A stretch of DNA of 64,000 bases from Tetranychus cinnabarinus (Eukaryota; Arthropoda; Arachnida; Trombidiformes; Tetranychidae): the NCBI GenBank assembly GCA_022266195.1, contig WHVY01000001.1:22444001-22508000 (forward strand), in the 5' to 3' direction. Numbering within the stretch: the stretch's first letter is position 1; every line of letters begins with the position of its first letter. The notes beneath the pieces were generated by a model. That model searched no databases, was not told where the DNA came from, and saw only the letters and a list, made by a program, of their open reading frames with translations. A program made the translations under genes and the position numbers. Positions 38,701 through 50,700 of the stretch are shown here, piece after piece.

Positions 38701-41700
38701 GGTCCAGTTTAACTTATCGTCAAAAGAAAGGATTTAGACGTAACTTTGGACGCTCTTGCGGCTGTAAAGTGACCGATGCAGGATCATATGCTTTTTACTC
38801 TGGTTATCATTACAACTTCAGTAATCGATCGATCGATGGACAAACTGACAACTCCAAGGGTTACAGACGATTTGGTTACTGTTCATGGGATACTAAATGG
38901 GAGATTGAATTTGATTGTCAAGGTTCATATTCCACTTGTTTACCAGTCCCAGCTCCAATTTCAATCTACCCTGAACCTGAATCCAATGATGTAATAAACT
39001 TTGATAGTAATCGCAATCGACGGAATCGATCAAAACTTGGCCAATGTCAATGGGATCAGAATATCGATTATCTCGATTGTATGAAAAGGAAAGCTGAACG
39101 TAAAGCATTACTTCAACTTGAACGAGAAGGAGAACCTTGAATTAATGAAGCAACCAGAATTACATCAACAATTAATGTTGATCTGTTGGTTAACCATCAT
39201 TAACATTGTAACTTTACATCATTCGATTAATATCATTACATGGAAAGGTTTATTCAGATGATGAGAACAACATTTTTTTCAATCTTCCTACAAAGCATCG
39301 AAAAGGGGAAATCATTTGCACTTAAAATTGTTTTGTTTCAATAAACTAATTGTTAGATTATTGATTAAGTTTCACATACAATTTGAATGAGAAACAGACA
39401 AAAGACGAAAAAACATTGAATATCAAATCATCAACATTACGCCATGAATCTCATGTGAATAAAGAAAAGAGAGAAACATTACTTTCATGATTATGATTAA
39501 CTTTATGTTAATCATGTGGGATGTTAATTGTGATTTTAAATATGAAAAGTTATCGATATTAATCATCACCATTAAATGGAATGCCAATGATGTCAATTGT
39601 AGAGTGGGATTCAAAGGAGTGACAACAATTGAAAGCAACGCCGGATATTTTCATTTCACCTGATAACAATTACAAGGTTACCATGATACTCGTATAATTA
39701 CGCTATCTTCATCATCTCACCATCATCTTCATTATCTTCACCTTCTTCATCTTCGTCGTCTTCATCAATATCATCATCAAAGGCAACCAGAACTTGGTCC
39801 GAATGGATTGTTGTATCAATCAAACGCAAATTTTCATGGTTTTGTAACGTTTAAAATCGTAGTGTTTTCACCCTGCTGTGAAACAAAATTAACCTTTAAT
39901 AATAATTATCCGAGATTAGCTTTTCTTGATTAACATCATCCATCAACATCACATTCTCTTCCTTGTTTATCACCATTATTAATGAACAACAGAAACAACA
40001 ACAATATTATTATTATTATACTATTATTTAAACAAATTTACCAAGTTTTTTCTTCTTTGCTTATCCAACTCAATTGTTTCAATCGGTTATATCATTAAAA
40101 TTGTAATTTATTAGACATTCTCATCGGCTTATTTCCCTGAGTATTATCATGACGAGATGATTGGATTTTCCCGTTCAATTAAGTTGAATTCCTTGAGAAA
40201 TAACTAGTTGTTTAACTGGTTGGTTAATACATGTTACTATGTAATAGAAAGGATTCATGAACGGCTCAACATGAGTGATTAGTGATAGCACATGAAGTTA
40301 CGTGAATTCACTAGTCTAAGGTTAACGGTTTAATCAAAAGATTGTGATCAGTCAACTGTGAGTTCAAATGTTCATCAAATTTTGTCAAATCATCATAGTT
40401 GTTAAAATAGGATCCCAGTCAAACACTACATACACGCCAAATAGATGAGCATATTAGGAAACCAGCAAATAAGGAGCAGTTTTTCGCGGAATCTTTGAAA
40501 ATGAGCATATTACGATGCATTCGACTCGTAAAATTCAAACATATGGGCATTAGTGAGCAATAACAATTTACAGTTTCGAGCTCAGATGAGCGTTTTCACT
40601 GTAAATGGGGGTTTTAAACCGCGTAAAATGCATGAAAGGCATTCAAAATTAAAATTAAAATTATTGATTATTTATTCGAATTTGTATATAAATTTGATTG
40701 CTGGTTCTCATTATAGAGACAAAAAAATTAGAATTGTATTCAGTTAAATTAAATTATAGAAAAAACCAATAATAATTAGCAAAATAATCGGATGTAAATT
40801 GTTGTTTATAATTTTCATGATGAACCTAGGAAGTTATTAATCAGATATCTGACTTGCGATTCTTTGCCGGATTGGACTGTGCTTGATTCTTTCGTGATTG
40901 AATTCCTATTCACATTCGATGACTCTTTATTGCTAGAATTAGGATTCTCATTGCTTCGATCAGTTTCATTCATTCCAATAGGAATTTTAACATTCTTGTC
41001 TTTACCATCCTTTTTCTTTAGTTTTTTACGTGCGAAATCATATAATGCTTTATCAACCTGAGCTTTACATTCTCTGTAAGATTGATAAGACATTTTGTCC
41101 AATTTTTTGACAGCATGTGAATGCTCTGATTGATTCGAAACCAATTTGAATAGCAAAGATAAAATGAAAAAGGAATTCGACATTAGTTTATAAAAAATTA
41201 TTAATCAAAATTATGTTATAATTTCAAAAACTGGACGTACCAATAAGCATTTCGATTTTTTCACGTCCATTAGCCAACCTTTCATTACCCTCGAGCTTTG
41301 AATCCCCAATTCGGAAAAGAAAATTAGAATTATCTGCTTTATCATTCACTTGACAATCGTCTTTCATTTCATCAGGTATGCATCCACGAATTAATCGAGA
41401 CATAACAAGCCTAGGTTCATCAGCCTTAATTGCCCATGTATAATCTGGAAACGGAAAAATCATTCCATTCAAATTGATTTCATCTTTATCTTTTACTTTG
41501 TGTACTTTGATTTTTCTTGTGAATTCAATTGAATTCTCCAACAAATTCTTTTCATTCATATGGTTGAATTTTGTATTCAAATGAAGACAAAATTGATAAA
41601 TATTTTTTATGGTCGGTGTAATTGGATTCTCTATCGGAAGAGCAGGAATAGAATTCTCAAGAATATCCATTAATAAGACGATTCCAGCATTCGCCTTTTC

Positions 41701-44700
41701 CGCTTGTTGCTTTTTCTCTTCTCGGAATTTGGTCAAAAGTTTACAATCTGTGTATTGTCTTTTCCGTCGTTTCTTTTTGATTGAATCTTCCTGTTCAAAT
41801 TCACAATCCGAGCCTGATGAGATGTCATAAAGCAGTCCGCTGTCATGCTGGATGCTGACCGCATTATTCTGACTACTTGGATGTGTATCCGAGTGATTTT
41901 CACTCATGAATTCATCCGCTTCATTATTGGAATCAATATCCTGATCAATATTTGATGCTGAATCGCCATTCATTCCGGAATCTGGAATCTCCATTTGACA
42001 TTCTTTCGAAAGATCAGGCCCGGTTTCGTCAGCATGAATGTCTTCTTGTATAAATTCTTCCATGCTGGGTAGAATTTGAATCAAAAATGCTTTTCTCTCA
42101 TCGTCATCGCTGGTCTCGAATATTCGCACAACTTTGGTACAACAGAGTATCATCTGATCTTTTTTTATAATATGAGATCTGAATCCAGTAGAAATTTTAA
42201 CACATAATTTTTCTGCTTCATTTTGAATAGCAGTCAGGTTTTCTGAAATGAAAGGTATGAAATTCATTTAAGAATAGGTAAACCAATTCTAAAATTGATA
42301 CTTACTTGAAATTGAAATCACTTTACCAACATAATTAGAATTATCAATTCTGCATCGAATGAATTCTCTTGATTGGAATAAAGTATCAGAAACCCGGATT
42401 ATGATAGGTTGAATGTATCTCAAATCAGATTTGGTTCCCAATAAAAAGAGAAAAGAATGTTCATCCGTGATTTGAATATCAGGAGTTGAATTCAAGGAAC
42501 TTGCTGATTTTTTTATCACTGTAGGCACAGAATTCGATGTACAAAAAGCCATTAAAGGTTGAGTCACATTTTTTTTAGGTGTTGAACTAAGAATCTTTTT
42601 CTTGCGTTTAACGCCACCTGCAGAATTAGTAACATTTGTTGAATTTGAACCGCTCATTTTGATTGATTCAGTTAATAACTCAACCTTAATACATCATTAG
42701 TTGTCTGGCCTTCCATTTATATGTAGATTTAATCCAATTTAATGATGATTCAATGCACATGAAAGCAAAAAGAGAACCAATCAAAGAAAAATGAGTGAAG
42801 AATTCAAATTCATTCCCCTTTGTAAATGCAATGAAATTTAATTATTTTCATGTTTGAATTCATTTCAATTTTCATTGGTCAGTGAATACTTATGTGTCTG
42901 CTTTTGCTTTCTAAAATTCGGTTTTCAAATTCGTTAGGGATTAAAAAAATTAATCACTTCATGTAACAACCTGTCAATTAAAAAAACATGGATACAATTC
43001 CTTTAGAGTCAAATGAATACGAGTCTTGTTTTTCTCGTATTGTTTCAATTGGTTATAATATGCATTCAATAGTTGAATTTTTCTGTTTTGGTGTCTGAAT
43101 GCATTGAGCAACAAATTCATTTCAAAGTTGAAGATGATGCAAATTTGATTGTAAAAATTGATTCACTTTAATACTGTTCTTAATTCAAAAATACATTTTC
43201 CAAATATCTTGTGTTTCCTCGTACAATTGTCTGCATTGTGAACCTGAATTCTGATTCTTATGCCTTCATCGGATACTTGGCGAAGGTCAAATCACCTGCT
43301 TCTTCAAAGAGCTATCGAGCAGCTTAGGAATGACTTACAATCTGAATCTGAATCTGAATCTGAATCTGCAGGTGTATTCGATATTCCTGATATTGATGCC
43401 AATCAAGAAATAATTCATAATGCTGAAGATTCTGAAAGCAACATCCATGTTTCACCGCAATTGCGATTAACTACTGCTGTTCTCAGTGAAATCTTAATAT
43501 TTGATTTAATTCTTGAATTCAATTATTCAAAGTCACAAGCTAAAGCCGCTATAAGTGCAATCAACTGCTTGATGAGTGAAGTGAATTGTGAATTCAAATT
43601 GCAATCAATAGAACAACTATGGAGAAAAGCAACTCGAATTATTCCAATGGAGTATTTTTTCTTATGTGAAAATCTACATTCACACGGCCCTTATGTTGGT
43701 GAACCAAGATTATTTCGTGCCTTTCAATGTCAGAATCAGATTTGCCACCCAAAGTTGTCATCTGGTGGTTATTTGATAAAATTATCATTACGAAAACAGT
43801 TGGAATTGATTCTACCCGAATTATCAGAATATTTGAATCTAAATTCGAATGACAATTCAATGCATTCGATAAAGGATGGTGAATTAGCAAAAGCTGCCAG
43901 AGCCAGTTCTTGTTTAACAATTTCAATGTGCAGTGATGAAGTGCCAGTTTCGAAGTCAAGCAAATTGAATGCTATCCCTTTTTATATCCTGATTAATGAG
44001 CTCGATGAAAAATTCAAGAATGAGTATGTGCTTTTATTTTCTGTTTACGTGGGTAAATCTAAGCCATCTTGCCCGAATTCTATGCTTAAATCCATGATTT
44101 CTGAGCTTGCAGATTTAGAAATAAATCCGATATCATGGATTTCTTCATCAAATCAAGAATTCACGAAAACATTCAAGCTAGTATGTTTTATTGCTGATGC
44201 TCCAATGCGTGCATATTTACGCTCAGTAAAACAATTTAGTTCACGTTTCGGATGTGATTGGTGTAAAATTGAAGGAATTTATGATTTGAATGCAATGAAA
44301 TTTCCTGTTATTCCACTTGAGGAGATCAGGATCCTTTCGAGATCAAAGAATGACTTCATTATGCATGCACAAGGGCACATTAACGATCATGCTACATTTG
44401 AATCAATTAAAAAGAAGTCTGAATTCTTGAAGTTAGACTCATTTGATATTGTATACGGATTTTCAGTTGATTTGATGCATTCGGTCTTTTTAGGTGTATT
44501 AAAAGACATCTTTAAAAGAGGTTGGTTTAATCCAATCAATCGCTCTAAACCTTACTCATTACTCAATCCTGGACCAATGGAAAGAATCAATAACAGAATA
44601 AAATGCATTCAGATCACTAGTGACCATGTTAGACCCATTCGATCACTTGAAGAATTCAGAGATTGGAAAGCGAATGAATTTGCTTCATTCTTACTTTATT

Positions 44701-47700
44701 TCTGTTATCCAGTGCTTATTGATATTATACCGAATGTATATATTGCTCATTTGACTCAACTTGCTGAAGCACTAACAATTCTATGCAGTGGAATTCATGA
44801 TGTGAGTCGAATCGATCATGCTGAGAAACTATTACATGAATTTGCAATCAACTTGGAGAAACTTTATGGATTCGAATTTTTGACTTATAATGCTCACATA
44901 ATTCTACATTTGGCAGAATGTGTTCGCAAGCATGGACCTCTGATACCCTCTTCAGCTTTTCTATCTGAAAACAAGATGGGCCAGATGAAGAAAAATTCAA
45001 GAAAATATACAGATTTACCGCAAACACTGGCTAATCTGCATCTCATAAAGCTTTATCGCAATTCGCTTTCAACAAGAATTCAAAATCCAACCGTTAATCA
45101 AACGAACGCAGGTAAGCCAAACAATAATGGCTTACCAACTGAATTACTTGAATTCTGCATTGCAGAAGGAATACAATTTACACCGGATTCATTCAAATGT
45201 TATCACTCAATTAGGATAAATGGCAAGTTATTCACCACTAGTGATTACGATAAAAATTTCAAAAGAACCAATTCAATTATTATGAATTCTCATTGTGCAT
45301 TTGAAATTCAGAAAATTTATTTTGATAAAATTTCACAATCAGTAATTTTTCATGTTAAAAAGATATGTCATGATCTTTCCAACTTTCTCAGAGTACAACA
45401 GAGAATTATTCAAAAAAACATAAATATTGAAACAGAGCTGAATCATATAATTCACATTGATGATAATCAGCCACTCGAATTCATAACATTTGTTGAAACA
45501 ATTAGAAAAGTTTTTTCTTACATTTCACCAAATGGTAATTTGCAACTCATTATCAAACCATTTATTAAACTGACATGAATAAATTAAACCCAAATAATTC
45601 TTAATTTGTATGATTCTCATGATTTATTCTTGAGTGAATTCAATTCCAATGATACATTTGAATGAGAATTAAAAATTTTGAATTTACGGAATGAAAAAAA
45701 AAAGGAAATTACAATGAAAAATAATTCGAGTATTGTTCATTCATTGAGGTTTGAATCATCAAGATCAATTTGATATGCTTTCTCAGCTGCTAAATAAGCT
45801 TCACAATCAACGAGTCGATGCCGTGAGTAACAGAATGAGCATTCATGAACTCTATTGCATTCTCGAATGTTACATTGGCGGAGAACATGATAAAGATAAC
45901 AAAAATTCTTCTTTGGAAGAAAACATGAGTTTCTTTTTTTGAAAGGAACGGCAGCTCTGTGACGGATTAATTCTGTTTCCCAATTCACCAAAATATTCTC
46001 ATTATTCATGGAGTAAATATTACAGTAAACGAATTCACCCTGAATGAATAATCTTTCAATGCTGATTTTACTTTTCCCAGCCAAAACCAATCCTTTCATG
46101 ATGCTAAAAGCACTATCTCCCTGGGTCTTGGTGTATGCGAATTTGGATACTGGCTGAACTCCCATTATTCTAGCATGAAAAACAGTTGCTGGTTTGGATG
46201 CCAATTCAGATGGGCATTCGAATAAATATTGTAATCGAACTGGAAGTTTACGGGCAAAATCAAGTGAAGCAACACAATATGTTCCTCCTTCTTCCGATGG
46301 TAAACGTTGGATTACACCTCTTTTATATGGGTGCCCATCAGGTCTTTTCAATGAAGCATCTCGAAAAACAGTCAGAAATCCAATACAAATTGAGGACGCA
46401 TTCAGTGGTTTCCCCACAAAATTTGAATTCAAGAAATCAAAGATTTCTTTTCGAAGCGCTTGACACCCAGGAACAACTGGCCAAATCCAATTCGGATCAC
46501 GAAAATAGACAATATCAGTAATTAAACGTGATGGATCAGTAAATGGTTTTAAAGGATCATCAAGATATACCTGTGAATGTAAAATGCAGAAAAAAAGAAT
46601 AGTTAATTTTCTCATTAATGTTGAATTCATATTCTTATTCATAAGATTCGATTTATATTACCTCCAGTTCTGTATCACCTGACGCTTCATTATCAACTGA
46701 TTCTGGTTGGTCATCAATGGATTCTGAATCCGCTTGAGATGTTGATTCCTGGTGAGTTAAAATAAATGTTATTAATTCAGCATTCGAATTCAAATGTACA
46801 ATAATATTTACCTGAGATGATGAATTATAGAGTGATACTGAGTTTTGAGAACAAACATTGACTGAGATCGAAGGAATGAGTGGAAATGTGATTATTGAGT
46901 AAGATACTGTGTTCTCTTCAACCAAATCATCAAGCTGATGAACAAGCGATTGGAATTCTTCAATACAGATTGCTGAATTCTTGATCAAATCGCGAATCAA
47001 TCCTTCTTTTCGGAGGAATTCATGGACGAATATTAACTTATTCTGTTTGCTTTCATTTTGCTCAATTTGTTGAGTCGAAGAATCCAATGCTTGATTAAGT
47101 ATATCACCATTCGGAAACAAATACTTGTATGATGTCCCAGGTTCGAGCATTCTTTTTAACTCATGAAAATAGCATTTGAATTTAGCATCCTGAAGAGCAT
47201 TAGAATGAAACGCAGCATTGGATTTCTTCAATAAATTTGAATAGGTTTTGATAATCCTATCGGATTTATCTTTACTTATTCTTATGTTGCTAGCCTGATT
47301 GAATGTAACGGATGAACATCTGTGGCATAGTTTCGATCCATCATCTTTTTCGAATTCAGCATGAATTTTGGTGCAAACAACACATTTAATTTCATCAGCT
47401 TCAAATAAACATTCTGGTGAGCATTGGAATTCTATTTTCTTGCTCGATGTTTCTTGTAGAAGACACACCTTGACATGGCAAGTATCACAGAATGCGATTC
47501 CAGATTTTGAACATTTCCATCTTGCTTTATCATCACAATAATCATGAAGAATGCAATCAGGAAGATTTACCACCTTGAGAATTTTAAATGTTGAATCCGG
47601 AAATGGTTGAGCTATATCTGGCCCATTTACGCAACACTGGCACAAAAACTTTAAATTCTTGATGTAAAATGTTGAATTCTCCGTGTCACAACAAAATTCA

Positions 47701-50700
47701 CAAACCAAATTCTTGCTGACTTCCATCATGAATTCACTGGAATGAGAAATGGAATGTAAAATATGAATTCAATATCAATTATATAAATCAAATTCTAAAA
47801 AGCTTTGAGCTTTATTAGGCTTGAGACAAGAAGCTACAAAGCTTACCCGTAGTTATTAGCGTCATAATCGTATTCCAGTTCATCATTGATAAGCTGAATT
47901 TGAGATTCAGAAAGCTGCTATTGAAAAAAGAATAAGAATTCGAAATTAGTAAAATGGCATTTTACTCCAGTTGCACACTTACCGATTGCGGTTCTTTGTC
48001 CATGTTGTTAGATAAATCAAAAGGCTGAATTCTTAGATTTAGGAAGATTATAGTACTTCTTAAGAATGAAAATCAAGAATTTGTATCAAGATTTGAATTC
48101 AAGAATCCAATTAACATTTGAATATATCACAACAGAATAGATTTTAAATGAGCATTTAAGGTTGAATGTAACAAAGAGAATTATTCACCTTTGAAAGCAA
48201 AGTCAGCTCACCATGGGTACAGTAAACGCGCGTAATTTGGTTGCTATTGCATTGGATTTGTTAATTCAAAAAATGAGCAAGTAGTGAGCAAAAAATTAAA
48301 TTAATATCTTCATATTTATGCTCATTGAGGCACACAAAATGATTAAAATGACAGAATACATTTTGAATGCACGGTTTGAATTCTGAAACGAGCGTCAGAG
48401 GTTTCAAATGCCCATCAAATTAAGTGAAAATGCGCATGTTAAGGTGTAAAATTTGCTTTATTCAAGCTTTTTGGCATTCTAAATTTATGATGCATCAAAG
48501 TGTTCACCTACGGAATCCATCGCAAGCAAAAGTGTTTGACTGGGATGTTAGCTGTGAAGCCAAAAAATGGATAATTGTTTCTGCATCAAACGTATCAATC
48601 TTCATTAAGATATTTGCCAAAACACAATCCAACTTCAACTTTGCCATTCCGTTTATATGTAAATTGATTGGTAAAACCTTTTTTATTTAATCAATTGTTA
48701 CAATTTCTCTGAATGATGTTTCATCCACAAAATATTTTCACCCATCCTGATTGAAAGAAAGAATTGAGCAAAGAATGTTCAAAAATATTGGAAAACAAGA
48801 GTGTAAGATCTAGATCGAATTGTTCAGTTATTGTAAATGGAATGATTAAGGAAGTTAGTTGATCAGAACCTGGAAAGACTCTGTCGAAAGACTGTATTTT
48901 CCATAACAGTCTCAACTTTCTATGCTCTTCGCAAATCTATCATAATTTACAAAATGTAAATATTTAAAGATTGATGCACAAAAAATAAGGGACTTTATAC
49001 ACTGTGTACTTATGTCACCTACTGTACCACACGAATTCCTTGGGTACATGTAATATATTTAATTCAACAACTGAACTAGATTCCTTCATAATAAGATTAC
49101 CTTAAAATAGCCAATTGAGCATATTTCCATGTTAGGCTATTCATAGATCTACATAAAGTTACATTTTTCCTATTACGAGGGAATCGAGTCTATCCGACTA
49201 AATTCATCTTCTTTTTATTTTACATGTAAGACAAAAATAGGACAAAAAAATACAAAGTTTTTCATAAGAACATCAAAAACTGCAAGAATTGATGAGTCAA
49301 GAAGAGATGAAAAGATGAATTCAGTTTCAGTCACTGGCATTGATGGCTGATTACTGAAGGAAGCATGAGCTGACTGTCAAGATATGGTATTGATCAATCG
49401 AGAAATTGTTTAAGTTTCGTAGAGCATTCAAGCAAAATTGGTTAATTCGTTGACATTTGCAAACCAGAATAGTCGCACATACGCGTCTTCCTTATCAGGT
49501 TGAGAGAACGAAACTTTGCTCGATTTCTAATAGTGAGATATTCCTTGTGTTGGTTGAAAATATCAACTTTACTTGATTTATCACAACTTAAACTAACCTT
49601 TCTCTTTATTTAAATGCTCAATATGACATATTAGTCATGATTTACCTTCAATCTAAATTCATTTCAATTTTTGACTTTTTTCCCTTTTTCTCGTTTCATC
49701 TTCCATCTTCACCAATAATGACTCTGACTAACATTCAACACTTAATTCACTCATAGTTCATCATCATGAACTTAATGATTAATAATTAGTTTTGACCTGA
49801 TAAGTCATTTCAGTGATAACTATGAAAAACCCTTATTTTGACCTTTTCCCATACATTTCACCACATGAAGCTACTGAATCAGGAACCTCTGATATTCCTC
49901 GATATTTCTACATATCGTTAGCTTCCTCTCGTTGAGACAAATCTGGTGGTAACATTTGTTTACCTGTACAACTCATAGTTCATGAGAAAACCTCAGTTTC
50001 TCCATGAACTATGAACCCTCAAAAGTCCCAGGGAAAGTGTCCACTGTACCTCAACCATTCAACCTAATAACTTGATTCTTTCTTTAATCATTTACTATTC
50101 ACCTACTCTAACTAACTACAACACCTAATTTCACCCCTTAAACCTAGAAGCTATTTTGACCCTTCAACTTGACCATTTTTACTTGCTTAAGCTATTTTCA
50201 ACCTCTTGCTACAAACAAACACAAATCCCTAGAGGAACTCACATTCCTTGGTTTTCTTCCACTTGTCCATCTTAACCGTCAAACAAACTCTTACTCACCG
50301 AGGACTCAAAAGGGCTGTCTTACCTGCCCTACTATAAATACCTGAAATGTCACCTTAACACTTATGGTGTATTTTTGTCTTATGTTGAGACCATTTCAAC
50401 TTAACTAGTTTTTGTATCATTACTGTATTGTCCTCTTGGTGTTAATTTACTTTTAGTTGAATTGTCAATTGCTTCTTCATCATCTTTAACAATTTTGAAT
50501 AAACTTGTTTAAATTGAATATCTTGACTTCATGTCTGTTTTGGTCTGAATATTGATCGTGTGTTTTGTTTTATTTGATTCATCTTAACCTTATTGAATTC
50601 ACCATCATAACCAACAGGTTATGGGCCCAGTCACGCTTTGCTGACTTGTGTTTGTTTTGTCATTAGTATTTGTTACTAAATCTTCGAGCCTGAATATTGG

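Larger units (their letters stand above)
40414..48544. mobile_element. Complete 8.1-kb DNA transposon, EnSpm/tnp2-like, with three genes
   Basis: The ends are perfect 14-bp inverted repeats: CCCAGTCAAACACT at 40414-40427 and its complement at 48531-48544. Both flanks carry AT (40412-40413 and 48545-48546), compatible with a 2-bp target duplication. Between them lie three intact genes: a spliced BEN-like gene (minus), an intronless transposase (plus) and a spliced zinc-finger/Tudor-like gene (minus). Both termini contain repeated ATGAGCATA-type words, as expected for subterminal transposase sites. The hexamer GAATTC is greatly over-represented throughout. The transposase places the element near the animal EnSpm/CACTA group, although the ends do not start with CACT, so the superfamily is tentative. 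Intact frames suggest it is young or still active. Confidence 0.87.

Noticed and set aside
39700..39850. Acidic minus-strand coding segment rich in Asp/Glu downstream of Timp
   Set aside because: It arises from TCA/TCT triplet repeats, has a stop shortly upstream, no start or good acceptor, and no recognisable partner exon.
45751..46521. Plus-strand frames opposite the Tudor-like exon
   Set aside because: Antisense to a well-supported exon with conserved zinc-finger and Tudor-like pattern.
40424..48286. CACTAC at 40424 and GTAGTG at 48281 as classic CACTA-type transposon ends
   Set aside because: The match is only six bases and the flanking bases do not repeat, whereas CCCAGTCAAACACT gives 14 perfect bases with AT on both sides and encloses these sites.
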